Assembly (NCBI GenBank): GCA_015067005.1
Contig: SVNH01000009.1
Coordinates: 54,386 to 118,385, forward strand
Source: Ruminococcus flavefaciens
GTDB lineage: Bacteria; Bacillota; Clostridia; Oscillospirales; Ruminococcaceae
Reading direction: 5' to 3'
DNA length: 64,000 nt
A model generated the notes under the pieces. The model worked only from the letters and a program-made list of their open reading frames with translations. It was not told the DNA's origin and made no database searches. Of this stretch, positions 1-8,735 are shown in pieces. The position numbers were made by a program, and so were the translations under genes. How positions within the stretch are numbered: position 1 is the first letter of the stretch; each line of letters starts with the position of its first letter.

Positions 1-235
1 TACTTCTGTCGATATTGAGGAAAACCCTTTTGAAAAAGGGTTCTTCCTCAAACTCCTTTCCTAAAACTTTCGGCTGGTTTTTTCCGCAATGGTATTACTC
101 CCACGTTAGAATAATGAAGCGGAAATATTTTTGAACTATCCTGAATCTAATACCATTGCGGAAAAAACGAAATAAAAGTCTTTGGAAAGGGGTTCGGGTA
201 AGAACCTTTCCTCAGAAAGGTTTGCCCCGATGCCG
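1..235. repeat. Large imperfect palindrome / MITE-like intergenic element
   Basis: No gene is seen in the first 294 bases. The stretch folds on itself: positions 78-97 and 148-167 are a perfect 20-bp inverted repeat, and the flanking sequence (about 18-70 against 175-225) is also roughly inverted, including the AACCCTTTT/AAAAGGGTT hairpin near 22-41. This is the shape of a miniature inverted-repeat element or a very large hairpin. The left end may lie outside the window. Only the last 60 bases lead into the next gene. Confidence 0.6.
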
Positions 236-294
236 GCAACAGTAACCCTACAAAAGCCAAAAAACGGAACAAAATTTGTGAACGGAGTGATCGA

Positions 295-1746
295 ATGCTT
301 GACAGCAGACTAAAAAAGGCAGCAGAATTGGTGAGCGGAAGGGGGATCGCCGTTGATGTTGGTACTGACCACGCTTATCTTGCGGCTGAGCTCGTGATGA
401 GCGGCAGGTGCGCGAAGGTCATCGCTTCCGACGTTAAGGAAGGACCTCTCGAATCCGCCCGCAAGACCGTTGAGAGGTACGGCGTGTCCGGCAGTGTTGA
501 ACTCATCCTCTCCGACGGTCTCGAAAATGTGCCTATGGACGGCGTTTCGGACGTTGTCATCGCCGGAATGGGCGGCGAGACTATCGCGGACATCATCAGC
601 AGATGCGATCCGGACGCTTTTGAAAATATCCGCTGGGTACTCCAGCCGATGACCAAGCCGGAGCTCCTCCGCAAAATGCTTTACGAATTCGGTCTGCACA
701 TCACGGAGGAGTACGCCATTGAGGACGGCGGCAAGCTCTACGTGGTAATGGCTGCGGAGTACGCGCCGGATTTCCGCTATCTTACGGAGTTTGACGCGCT
801 TTACGGCTTCTTTGCTGACGGTGACGAAATGGGGGAGAAGTACCGTCTGCGCGAGGCTGAGCGCCTCGCAAAAATCGCTGAGAATCTGAAAACTGCCGGA
901 AAAACTGAGGGGGCAGCTCACTATGCTGCGCTTGCCTTCAAGATGAAAAACGGCTGTAAATCGGCAAAAATCAGCGGGATCTACGGCTTCCTCGATAGTC
1001 TTTATCCGTTCGCGGCTCAGGAGAAGTGGGATAATTCCGGGCTCCTTGTGGAAAACCAGTCCGGCGAGGCTGATACGGTCGTCCTCGCGCTGGACATAAC
1101 AAACAGCGTCGTCAACGAGGCTGCCTGCAAGTCTGCTGACCTCGTAATTTCGCATCATCCGGTCATTTTTGAGCCGCTTAAAAGAATTGACTTGAAAAAT
1201 CCGGTCCACACGCTGATCTTTACCGACGTTGCGGCGATATGTATGCACACAAATCTGGACATCGCAGAGGGCGGCACAAATGGCGTAATACTGCGGAAAA
1301 TGCAGGAGCGCTTCAAGCTTTACGGCGCGCCTGAGCCGTTCGAGGAACTCGGCGGCGGAAGCAGTCTCGGCTGGATAGTGGAGCTTCCGGAGGCGCTCAG
1401 TGCTGAGGAACTTGCCGCCGGACTTAAAGAGATCTTCGGCTGCGAGTACGTTAGGATGTCCGGAGATAAGCAGTGGAAACTGCGTAGAATAGCCATTTGT
1501 TCGGGTTCTGGCGGCTCTATGCTCGGACTTGCCATTGAAAAGGGCTGCGACGCTCTTGTAACCGGCGACGTGAAGCACGATGTCTGGATCGAGGCGAATA
1601 ATCGCGGTTTCAGCCTCTTCGACTGCGGACATTTTCACACGGAGAACCTCGTTCTGCCGGAGCTCCGCCGCGTTCTGGAGGAGAAATTCCCGCAGCTTGA
1701 CGTTGAGATCGCAGAGCGCTCGCTCGATCCGTGCAAGTATATTTGA
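295..1746 (+). CDS. trmK-nif3: TrmK (tRNA m1A22 methyltransferase) fused to Nif3-like metal protein
   Basis: 483 residues. Residues 1 to about 212 match TrmK (YqfN), the SAM-dependent enzyme that methylates N1 of A22 in tRNA; the SAM-binding motif DVGTDHAY is at 21-28. From about 225 to the end it matches the Nif3/YqfO dinuclear-metal family, with the His pair in SHHPVIF (287-288) and a later GGTNG motif. In most Firmicutes these are two adjacent genes; here one uninterrupted frame joins them. The Nif3 half lacks the extra PII-like insert of the longer Bacillus YqfO. The start has the ribosome site GGAGTGAT just upstream. The gene leads a tight run with the next three genes. The TrmK function is well founded on family; the biochemical role of Nif3 proteins is unsettled. 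Confidence 0.87.
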   Translation: MLDSRLKKAAELVSGRGIAVDVGTDHAYLAAELVMSGRCAKVIASDVKEGPLESARKTVERYGVSGSVELILSDGLENVPMDGVSDVVIAGMGGETIADIISRCDPDAFENIRWVLQPMTKPELLRKMLYEFGLHITEEYAIEDGGKLYVVMAAEYAPDFRYLTEFDALYGFFADGDEMGEKYRLREAERLAKIAENLKTAGKTEGAAHYAALAFKMKNGCKSAKISGIYGFLDSLYPFAAQEKWDNSGLLVENQSGEADTVVLALDITNSVVNEAACKSADLVISHHPVIFEPLKRIDLKNPVHTLIFTDVAAICMHTNLDIAEGGTNGVILRKMQERFKLYGAPEPFEELGGGSSLGWIVELPEALSAEELAAGLKEIFGCEYVRMSGDKQWKLRRIAICSGSGGSMLGLAIEKGCDALVTGDVKHDVWIEANNRGFSLFDCGHFHTENLVLPELRRVLEEKFPQLDVEIAERSLDPCKYI

Positions 1747-1754
1747 GGTGAATC

Positions 1755-2585
1755 ATGGGAATCTACATTTGTCCGGTGTGCGGAAAACCGCTTGAAATAG
1801 CCGGAAACGCCTATAAGTGCGAGAAAGGTCACAGCTTCGACATCTCACGCAGCGGCTACGTGAACCTGCTGCTCTCAAAACACATCGGAAAGACCGTTCA
1901 CGGCGATAACAAACTCATGGTGCGCGCCCGCAGGGAATTCCTCGAAAAAGGCTATTATTCGCCGCTTTGCGAGGCCCTGTGCAGGACTTGCAGCAAGTAT
2001 TTCAGCGGCGGCGTTCTCCTTGACGCCGGCTGTGGTGAGGGCTATTATACCTCCGCTGTTGCGAGGACTCTGAGGGAGTCCGGCAGCGCTGAGGTCTACG
2101 GTATTGACATATCAAAAATTGCGGTCGAATTTGCTGCAAAGCGCAGTCCGGACATCAACTACTCGGCGGCAAGCGTGTTCCACCTGCCTGTGAAGGAAGC
2201 GTCCTGCGGCATGGTCATCACCCTCTTCGCACCCTACTGCGGCGAGGAGTTCCAGCGCGTTCTGAGCAGTGAGGGCGTACTCGTCATGGCGATACCCTCC
2301 ACCGACCACCTCTGGGAACTGAAACAGAAAATCTACGATATACCGTACAAAAACGAGGTCAAGCCGTTTGACCTCGAAGGCTTCCGGCTGCTTGAAAACG
2401 AGCACATCCGCTTCACTATGGACATCGCTTCACAGACGGATCTCCAGCAGCTTTTCTCGATGACACCGTACTATTACCGCACCGGTCCGGAACAGCAGAA
2501 ACGGCTTGAAGCGATTGAAAGTCTGAGCGTGACAGCCGAATTTGAACTCCTTACCTACCGGCTGACCGCAAAAAATGAACAGTAA
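1755..2585 (+). CDS. rlmA: RlmA-family 23S rRNA guanine methyltransferase
   Basis: 276 residues. The N-terminus has a zinc-binding set C6, C9, C22, H26, followed by a Rossmann methyltransferase fold with the SAM motif DAGCGEGY at about 90-97. This order is typical of RlmA (RrmA/TlrB group), which methylates N1 of a guanine in 23S rRNA helix 35. Whether it modifies G745 (RlmAI) or G748 (RlmAII, linked to tylosin-type resistance) cannot be told by eye. The start lies 8 bases after the preceding stop with GAGGTGA upstream, so it is likely co-transcribed with trmK-nif3 and rqcH. Confidence 0.85.
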   Translation: MGIYICPVCGKPLEIAGNAYKCEKGHSFDISRSGYVNLLLSKHIGKTVHGDNKLMVRARREFLEKGYYSPLCEALCRTCSKYFSGGVLLDAGCGEGYYTSAVARTLRESGSAEVYGIDISKIAVEFAAKRSPDINYSAASVFHLPVKEASCGMVITLFAPYCGEEFQRVLSSEGVLVMAIPSTDHLWELKQKIYDIPYKNEVKPFDLEGFRLLENEHIRFTMDIASQTDLQQLFSMTPYYYRTGPEQQKRLEAIESLSVTAEFELLTYRLTAKNEQ

Positions 2586-2597
2586 AGGATTGATTTT

Positions 2598-4349
2598 ATG
2601 GCGCTCGACGGCGCATTTCTCTACGCAGTTAAAAATGAACTGACACCGCTCATCGGGGGCAGAGTTGAAAAGGTACACCAGCCCTCGCGTGAGGAGATAG
2701 TCATTGGCATACGCACACGTCAGGGCAGCAAAAAGCTCTATATTTCGGCAAATGCCGGCAGTTCAAGAATACACGTCACCGAGGCGGCGGTCGATAATCC
2801 GCAGACACCGCCGATGTTCTGTATGCTCATGCGAAAGCACCTCGGCAGCGGAAAACTCATCGGGATTCGTCAGGACGGGCTCGAACGCATCCTCTTCCTC
2901 GATTTCGAGTGCGTGAACGAACTCGGAGACGTTGTGACGGTGACGCTCGCCTGCGAGATCATGGGACGCTGCTCGAACCTCGTCATGATCGGGAACGACG
3001 GCAGGGTGATCGACAGCATCAAGCGCGTTGACGAGGAAATGTCGCGCGAGAGAATGGTCCTGCCGGGGATGAAGTACACCCTTCCGCCGCGCGGCGACAG
3101 ACTCAATTTCCTCACCGCCGAGCCGGATGACATCATTTCCGAACTCAGAAAGACCTCGCCTGCGGAACTCTCAAAGGCTCTGATACGTGTTTTCGAGGGC
3201 GTTTCGCCTATACTCGTCCGCGAGTGGACTTACTTCGCCGGACGCGGTATGCATCTCGAAAGCGACAGCGTCAGCGGCGATCAGCTTGACCGCCTGCTGT
3301 TTGCGATAAAGCGTACCCGCGAGCAGCTTACAAGCGGCGGATGCTGCTTCTCGGCGGTCAGCGACAAGGAAGGTCAGCTCAAAGACTTCTCGTTCGTGCG
3401 TCTCGAACAGTTCGGAACGCTGATGTACACGAAGGAGCTTCCGAGCGCCTGCGAATTACTGGACTATTTCTACTCCGAACGCGACCGTGTTCAGCGTACA
3501 AAGCAGCGCGCGAACGACCTCTTCAAGCTGCTTGTGAACCTCACCGAGAGGACTTCCAGACGAATTGCGGTCCAGCGTGATGAGCTCATCGCCTGTGCCG
3601 ACCGCGACCGCCACAAGCTTTGCGGCGATCTCATCTCCGCGAACATCTACCGCCTGAAAAAAGGCGATACACAGGCAGTTCTGGAGAATTTTTACGAGGA
3701 CGGCAGTCCGGAGATCACGATAGAACTCGATGTGAGAAAAACGCCCTCGCAGAACGCCCAGCACTACTATAATGAGTACAAAAAGGCGGCGACCGCCGAA
3801 ATCAAGCTCACCGAGCAGATCGCGAAGGGCGAGGACGAGCTCCAGTACCTCGACAGCGTTTTTGATTCGCTCACCCGCGCCTCAACAGAGAACGACATCG
3901 CACAGCTGCGTCTCGAACTCGCTGAACAGGGCTATATCAGGAACACGCGCGGCAAGGCTAAGCCGCCGAAGGCGCTTCCGCCGATCGAATACAAGTCCAG
4001 CGACGGCTTCACGATCCTCGTCGGCAGGAACAATCACCAGAACGACCAGCTTTCACTGAAATTTGCCGAAAAATCGGACATATGGCTGCATACTCAGGGC
4101 ATTACCGGCTCGCACGTCCTCATCCTGACCGACGGTGCTGTACCTCCTGACAAGACCATTGAGGAGGCGGCTGTCATAGCCTCCGTGAACAGCCGCGGAC
4201 GCGGTTCTAACCTCGTTCCGGTAGACTACTGCCTTGCAAAATACGTCAAGAAGCCGGCAGGCGCAAAGCCAGGAAAGGTCATCTTCACGAACTACAAGAC
4301 CGCCTTTGTGCGTCCGGACACCGAGCTCGAACAGAAACTGAGGGTGTGA
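2598..4349 (+). CDS. rqcH: RqcH, ribosome quality control NFACT protein
   Basis: 583 residues, the normal length. The order is NFACT-N (from MALDGAFLYAVKNEL), a helix-hairpin-helix and coiled-coil middle (about 280-430), and NFACT-R with the DIWLHTQ and GSHVLI signature at about 490-510. RqcH binds stalled 50S-peptidyl-tRNA complexes and adds C-terminal alanine tails that mark the nascent chain for ClpXP. Older annotations call this family fibronectin-binding protein. The start is 12 bases after rlmA with an AAGGATTGA-type site, and the stop overlaps the ribosome site of the next gene, so translation-related and repair genes here form one operon. Confidence 0.9.
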   Translation: MALDGAFLYAVKNELTPLIGGRVEKVHQPSREEIVIGIRTRQGSKKLYISANAGSSRIHVTEAAVDNPQTPPMFCMLMRKHLGSGKLIGIRQDGLERILFLDFECVNELGDVVTVTLACEIMGRCSNLVMIGNDGRVIDSIKRVDEEMSRERMVLPGMKYTLPPRGDRLNFLTAEPDDIISELRKTSPAELSKALIRVFEGVSPILVREWTYFAGRGMHLESDSVSGDQLDRLLFAIKRTREQLTSGGCCFSAVSDKEGQLKDFSFVRLEQFGTLMYTKELPSACELLDYFYSERDRVQRTKQRANDLFKLLVNLTERTSRRIAVQRDELIACADRDRHKLCGDLISANIYRLKKGDTQAVLENFYEDGSPEITIELDVRKTPSQNAQHYYNEYKKAATAEIKLTEQIAKGEDELQYLDSVFDSLTRASTENDIAQLRLELAEQGYIRNTRGKAKPPKALPPIEYKSSDGFTILVGRNNHQNDQLSLKFAEKSDIWLHTQGITGSHVLILTDGAVPPDKTIEEAAVIASVNSRGRGSNLVPVDYCLAKYVKKPAGAKPGKVIFTNYKTAFVRPDTELEQKLRV

Positions 4350-4351
4350 GG

Positions 4352-4870
4352 ATGAACAGGGTACTCGATGCTGATTTCTTTCACCGCGATGTGCTTGAGG
4401 TCGCGCCGGAACTGGTCGGGAAGATAGTCGCACACAGGCTCAGCGATGGCACTGTCCTGCGCGAGCGTATCGCTGAGACCGAGGCTTACCGCGGCGAAGA
4501 GGACAAGGGCTGCCACGCCGCAAAGGGACGTACTAAGCGCACTGAGCTACTCTACGGCGGGAGCGGCGTACTCTATATTTACCTCTGCTACGGTATGCAC
4601 TGGCTGATGAACGTCATCACAGGCGAAAAGGATCAGCCGCAGGGGGTACTCATCCGCGCCGGCGAACGCTTTGAAGGTCCGGCGAAGCTTACGAAGCAGC
4701 TGAAAATCGACGGCTCTTTCAACGGCAGACCTGCCTGCGGAGAGTGCGGGATATGGTTCGAGGACGACGGCTGCCGTCCGGAGATAAAAACAGCGCCGCG
4801 TGTCGGGATCGACTACGCCGGCGACTACTGGAAGAACATAGAATGGCGGTTTATCGCAGACAGGAAGTGA
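4352..4870 (+). CDS. 3-methyladenine DNA glycosylase, AAG/MPG family
   Basis: 172 residues from ATG 4352; a GTG two codons earlier is possible, but ATG has AGGGTG at good spacing. The family hallmarks are visible: the ETEAY segment carrying the catalytic Glu, CHAAKG, and YLCYGMHWLMNVI which lines the damaged-base pocket, then GPAKLTKQL. It excises alkylated purines such as 3-methyladenine and hypoxanthine. It is slightly shorter than many family members but ends in the usual PRVGIDYAG region. It starts directly at the rqcH stop and ends four bases before the AraC-type regulator. Confidence 0.85.
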   Translation: MNRVLDADFFHRDVLEVAPELVGKIVAHRLSDGTVLRERIAETEAYRGEEDKGCHAAKGRTKRTELLYGGSGVLYIYLCYGMHWLMNVITGEKDQPQGVLIRAGERFEGPAKLTKQLKIDGSFNGRPACGECGIWFEDDGCRPEIKTAPRVGIDYAGDYWKNIEWRFIADRK

Positions 4871-4874
4871 TGCA

Positions 4875-5657
4875 ATGAACATCAGGAGCGTCGGATTCGG
4901 CAGCATTTACGATTTTGGCGAGGGTATCGCGCATAAGCCTGAAACAGGCGAGTTTCTGCTGATATTCACGCGCAGCAGTGCGCTGGTGAGGTCTCATTCC
5001 GGAAAGATAGAGGTTCCCGAGGGGACTTTCATTCTTTGCGGCGATTCCGGAGACTGGGAGTGCAGTCCGCAGGAGCTCCCGCTTCTTTGCGACTGGATCT
5101 GTTTCGACATCGAGGGCAATACTCAGGATGTGTCGCTGATCGCAGATATACCGCAGTTTTTACCGATACGTTCGGCGGATGTTGAACTGATAAGTCAGCT
5201 CATGAGAGCAGCGGCAGAGGAATTCTACTCGCTCGATCCTCAGCGCGGCAAGATGATCGACCAGCTTATGAGGATGATACTTGTGGATCTTTCACGCATC
5301 AGCGGAAGACGCTCGCTCTCGCAGCAGTCCGCTGATCCGCATTACAGTGCGCTTATCGAGCTGCGCTCGAAGATATACCGCAATCCTCAGCAGAGGTGGA
5401 ACGTTGATTCAATGGCAGCGGATGTGAATATGTCGCGTTCGTATTTTCAGCATATCTACCGCGAATTCTTCGGCGTTTCGTGCATTTCGGACGTCATCGC
5501 CGGCAAGATAGAAAAGGCAAAGGAAATACTCTCGGAAACGGACTGTACCGTTTCGCAGGTCGCAGTGATGTGCGGATACGAGAACGAGGAGCACTTCATG
5601 CGGCAGTTCAAGAAGGTAGTCGGAGTAACCCCGACAGGCTTCAGGAAAAAACACTAA
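4875..5657 (+). CDS. AraC-family transcriptional regulator
   Basis: 260 residues. The N-terminal half looks like a cupin-type sensing domain (SHSGKIEVPEGTFILCG region). The C-terminal 100 residues contain the two AraC helix-turn-helix motifs (WNVDSMAADVNMSRSYFQHIYREFFG and TVSQVAVMCGYENEEHFMRQFKKVVGVTPTGFR, given here only as markers of the two helices near 175 and 225). The ligand is unknown. It closes the operon that begins at 295, and the strongly expressed GH5 gene follows on the same strand 370 bases downstream, which makes it a possible but unproven regulator of that gene. Confidence 0.85.
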   Translation: MNIRSVGFGSIYDFGEGIAHKPETGEFLLIFTRSSALVRSHSGKIEVPEGTFILCGDSGDWECSPQELPLLCDWICFDIEGNTQDVSLIADIPQFLPIRSADVELISQLMRAAAEEFYSLDPQRGKMIDQLMRMILVDLSRISGRRSLSQQSADPHYSALIELRSKIYRNPQQRWNVDSMAADVNMSRSYFQHIYREFFGVSCISDVIAGKIEKAKEILSETDCTVSQVAVMCGYENEEHFMRQFKKVVGVTPTGFRKKH

Positions 5658-5658
5658 G

Positions 5659-5702
5659 CGGGGAGCTGAACAGCCCGTCCCCCTCTGCCCTACGGACATC
5701 TC
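5659..5702. repeat. Dispersed 44-bp intergenic repeat, copy 1
   Basis: The segment GAGCTGAACAGCCCGTCC...CCTACGGACATC follows the stop codon of the AraC gene directly. A second copy on the same strand is at 12465-12508, just outside the stop codon of a minus-strand gene, with about three differences. Confidence 0.65.
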
Positions 5703-5735
5703 CCCACACTGTGGGGAGGCACTCCGCAAGCCGAC

Positions 5736-5895
5736 CGAAGGTTCGGCGAAGAACAGTCAAAAGCTGACAAAAAGGGGGCATGGGGAGAGGAAGGGGGAGC
5801 AACGAGGGGGAAACGTAGGGGAATAGGGGGAAAATGTCAGCTTTTGTACCAGTTTTTTCTGTCCCCCTGTTGCCCCGAAGTTTCCCCCTCGTTAA
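5736..5895 (+). repeat. 160-bp dispersed repeat with interlocked inverted repeats, copy 1
   Basis: Positions 5736-5895 equal the reverse complement of 63841-64000 with one mismatch (position 5778). The right copy runs off the window, so the full length is unknown. Inside it, CAAAAGCTGACA (5758-5769) pairs with 5835-5846 and AACGAGGGGGAAAC (5801-5814) pairs with 5880-5893. The two pairings cross each other rather than nest, so an RNA could form either hairpin or a pseudoknot. No coding potential is seen. Confidence 0.8.
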
Positions 5896-5927
5896 GCGGG
5901 GAGACAGCGTAGGCACTCCGCCGCATA

Positions 5928-5956
5928 TTGACAAATCAGGAATTAAGAGTTATAAT
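5928..5956 (+). promoter_or_regulatory. Consensus sigma-A promoter of the GH5 gene
   Basis: TTGACA at 5928-5933, 17-bp spacer, TATAAT at 5951-5956: a full-consensus promoter. The predicted 5' leader is about 67 bases. It rules out the longer open frame that would start inside the -35 box. Confidence 0.85.
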
Positions 5957-6029
5957 ATCAGTGTATGAAATTTCGGAAATACGATGTATCGTAACGATCA
6001 AATCAAAAAATCTAAAGAGAGGGAATCTT

Positions 6030-7784
6030 ATGGCAAGATCAATTATCAAAAGTATTGCTGCTGTCCTGACGGCTGCGGCACTCCTGCCCGTTTCCTATGC
6101 TTCCGCTATGACCTCCGATAAGGCTTCGGCAGCACCGGATTCTTACCACGATGACTGGCTCCACGTCAACGAAAAAGCCGAGATAGTTGACATGGACGGC
6201 AATCCTGTCTGGCTGACAGGCGTAAACTGGTTCGGATATAACGTTGGAAGTCAGATCTTCGACGGCGCATGGTCGGCAAACGTAAATCACTGTCTCGATC
6301 TTATCGCAGACCACGGCTTCAACCTCCTGCGTGTGCCGATGTCCACACAGATACTTCTTCAGTGGAAAAACGGCGATCCCGATCCGATAATCAAACTCAA
6401 TGAGTACGAGAACCCTGAGCTCACTATCGAGGGCGTTGAGGGCGGTACTGCTATGTACAGCTTCGACATCTGGAATCAGGTAGTCAAGTGGTGCAAGGAA
6501 AAGGGTATCAAGATCATGATGGACATACACTGCGCTACTACTAACGCCGCAGGTCATAACTACGCACTCTGGTACGATGACAAATTCAGCGAAAAGGACT
6601 GGCTCGACGCTCTTGCGTGGTTCTCGGACTACTACAAGGACGATGATACCGTTATCGCTATCGACCTTAAAAATGAGCCTCACGGCAAAAAGGACGACGG
6701 TATCTTCGCTAAGTGGGACGGCTCCTCAGATGATAACAACTGGCGCTATGCCGCTGAAAAGGGCGCTAAAGCGTGTCTCGATCAGAACCCGAATCTCCTC
6801 ATCATGGTAGAGGGTATCGAGGTTTACCCGAAGTTTGAAAAGGGCTTCGACTGGACTGCAAATTCGACCGATTACGGTCACTACGGCGATCCGGATTACC
6901 AGCCGTATCACGGCGCATGGTGGGGCGCAAATCTCCGCGGTGTCAAGGATTATCCGGTAAATCTCGGCAAGTATCAGAGCCAGCTTGTATACTCGCCGCA
7001 TGACTACGGTCCGTTTGTTTATGAGCAGACATGGTTCCACCTTGAAGGTGTAAAGCCTAACTGGACTAAGTATGAATTCGACAGAGAATCGCTCCTTGAT
7101 GAATACTGGCGCGATACATGGGCTTACCTCGTTGAGCAAAAGAAAGCACCTCTGCTTATGGGCGAATGGGGCGGCTTCATCGACGAGGAGAACGATCCCT
7201 CCGGTGCGAATACTCAGTGGCTCACTATCCTCCGCGACTACATGAAGGAAAATCACATCCACCATACTTTCTGGTGCTTCAATGAGAACTCCTCCGATAC
7301 CGGCGGACTTATGTACGATAATTTCCAGAAGTGGGACGACGAAAAGTACGAATTCGTTAAACCGGCACTCTGGCAGGATGACGACGGCAGATTTATCAGT
7401 CTCGATCATCAGGTTCCTATGGGTAAGGACGGTATCTCGCTCAGTGAATACTACGGCGGATCTCCAAGACCTGTTACAGATCCCGTGACCGATCCCGTTA
7501 CCGATCCTGTTACCGATCCGGTCACTGACACAGATCCGGTCACAGATGATGACGATATAGTACGCGGAGACGCTAATGAAGACGGCGAAATTGATATGTC
7601 TGATGTTGTAATGGTAATGCAGTGCTGTCTGAACCCGAAGAAGTACGGTGTGAACGGCACAAGCGAGGACCGCATAACAGCAAAGGGCGAAAAGAATGCG
7701 GACGTTGACGGTAAGGAAGGAGTTACCGCTAATGACGCTCTTGTGATACAGAAATACTCACTTAAACTAATTGATAAAATATGA
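6030..7784 (+). CDS. GH5 endoglucanase with C-terminal dockerin
   Basis: 584 residues from ATG 6030, which has GAGAGGGAA upstream and opens a signal peptide ending near the ASA motif. The catalytic domain (about 45-480) is GH5, most like subfamily GH5_1: the acid/base is E216 in LKNEPHG and the nucleophile is E379 in LLMGEWGG. A Pro-Val-Thr-Asp repeat linker (7471-7548) follows, then a dockerin from about residue 510 with two calcium-loop repeats (GDANEDGEIDMSD and NADVDGKEGVTANDA). The protein is predicted to be exported and plugged into a cellulosome scaffold to cut beta-1,4-glucan. It is monocistronic with its own promoter and terminator. No scaffoldin is seen in the window. Confidence 0.93.
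   Translation: MARSIIKSIAAVLTAAALLPVSYASAMTSDKASAAPDSYHDDWLHVNEKAEIVDMDGNPVWLTGVNWFGYNVGSQIFDGAWSANVNHCLDLIADHGFNLLRVPMSTQILLQWKNGDPDPIIKLNEYENPELTIEGVEGGTAMYSFDIWNQVVKWCKEKGIKIMMDIHCATTNAAGHNYALWYDDKFSEKDWLDALAWFSDYYKDDDTVIAIDLKNEPHGKKDDGIFAKWDGSSDDNNWRYAAEKGAKACLDQNPNLLIMVEGIEVYPKFEKGFDWTANSTDYGHYGDPDYQPYHGAWWGANLRGVKDYPVNLGKYQSQLVYSPHDYGPFVYEQTWFHLEGVKPNWTKYEFDRESLLDEYWRDTWAYLVEQKKAPLLMGEWGGFIDEENDPSGANTQWLTILRDYMKENHIHHTFWCFNENSSDTGGLMYDNFQKWDDEKYEFVKPALWQDDDGRFISLDHQVPMGKDGISLSEYYGGSPRPVTDPVTDPVTDPVTDPVTDTDPVTDDDDIVRGDANEDGEIDMSDVVMVMQCCLNPKKYGVNGTSEDRITAKGEKNADVDGKEGVTANDALVIQKYSLKLIDKI
7471..7548 (+). repeat. 12-bp tandem repeat coding the PVTD linker
   Basis: Imperfect 12-bp units (GATCCCGTTACC type) encode five to six Pro-Val-Thr-Asp units between the GH5 domain and the dockerin. 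Such linkers change length easily by slippage. Confidence 0.8.
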
Positions 7785-7790
7785 CATTCA

Positions 7791-7913
7791 GGCGCACATT
7801 TTAGGCTGCTCTCCTTAGCGGAAAAAAGTGGGCTACCGAGCCGTAAAGTAACGGCTCATATTTGGTAACCTGCGAATCCGCCAAAGGGGGCTCCCCTTAT
7901 GTGCGCCTTTTTT
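7791..7913 (+). terminator. Long branched terminator after the GH5 gene
   Basis: GGCGCACAT (7791-7799) pairs with ATGTGCGCC (7899-7907), followed by six T. The closed loop holds an inner hairpin GAGCCGT (7838-7844) / ACGGCTC (7851-7857) and other partial pairings. It works as a terminator on paper, but the 100-base branched interior is unusual. Confidence 0.65.
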
Positions 7914-8590
7914 GCGCAGTGCCTGCGCTCACTTCCTCAAAATTTGATAATCGCATATCGCTAACGCCGTTATTACAGTGCCGTGAGCGAGTACGTGCAG
8001 GCTATGGCAATAAAGTAAGCGAGTTTACGAGCGTCAACGTGGAAGCCAGCGGAGGCTCCCCGCCGTGGAAGGGAGCGCAGGCTCTCCGCCGTGGAAGCCA
8101 GCGGAGGCACTCCGCCGTGACAGCTTGCGCTGTCAGGGCGATATTTCTGTCGCTGTTACAGGGAGACGCCTTCACTTGCAAGGCGTCTCCCCTTCCAAAA
8201 CAGTCCACCGGACTGTTTTGAAATTCCCCTCTTGCGAAGCGCCTTCGAGAGTTTCGCCGCCTTAAAAGCCGAAAGCGGCGACCAAAGGCTCTGCCTTTGG
8301 AATCCGGCAAGGGAGAACCTCCCTTGCAACCCATTATTAGTGCCGTGAGCGAGTACGTGTAGGCTATGGCAATAAAGTGAGCGCGTGAAACAAGCGTCAA
8401 CGTTGAAGCCAGCGGGGGCTCCCCGCCCTTTAGAATCCCATTGTTTGTGGTGTTAGCGAGTACGTTTAAGCTATGGCGACAAAGTAAGCGAGTTTACGAG
8501 CGTCAACGTGGAAGCCAGCGGAGGCTCTCCGCCGTGGAAGCCAGCGGGGGCTCCCCGCCGCCTGATAAAAAATTATTAGTTTTTTGCTGT
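7914..8590. repeat. Array of dispersed intergenic repeats, no gene
   Basis: Nothing here reads as a gene. Three related direct units begin near 7978, 8340 and 8450 (GTGAGCGAGTACGTG..., then AGCGTCAACGTGGAAGCC). 7928-8030 also matches, inverted, 63690-63796. The segment 8110-8310 is a longer unit with hairpins, whose shortened inverted copy is at 32908-33013; the part 8260-8310 aligns across the insertion point of the mobile element at 21156-32910. Short motifs of the form GCGGAGGCTCCCCGCC recur many times. Confidence 0.75.
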
Positions 8591-8595
8591 GTATC

Positions 8596-8624
8596 TTGCT
8601 ATTTTCTGGAATGTGTGGTATAAT
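8596..8624 (+). promoter_or_regulatory. Promoter of the ABC-F gene
   Basis: TTGCTA (8596-8601), 17-bp spacer, TATAAT (8619-8624). The leader of about 105 bases contains a small hairpin (CACC near 8656 with GGTG near 8667, and GCACC/GGTGC between about 8655 and 8714), which could be attenuator-like but shows no clear leader peptide. The first 11 bases of this promoter are shared with those at 18165 and 46950. Confidence 0.7.
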
Positions 8625-8735
8625 TAAAACTGTATAGTTATGAATGAATAAAGAAGCACCAAAAAGAGGTGTCTCACCTTTCCCATAAGTGAAGCATCCT
8701 TAAGAATGTCGGTGCATGGTAATTTCGGAGGTAAT

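Noticed and set aside
310..1638. Long open frame of 442 codons antisense to the trmK-nif3 gene
   Set aside because: No ribosome site, no recognisable domain; it mirrors the coding pattern of the real gene. The same applies to long antisense frames at 6039-7409, 8700-9398, 14328-15158, 18227-18949 and 35447-35962.
7862..8623. Several short frames on both strands in the repeat array
   Set aside because: They run through palindromic repeats, have no ribosome site, and change frame between copies.
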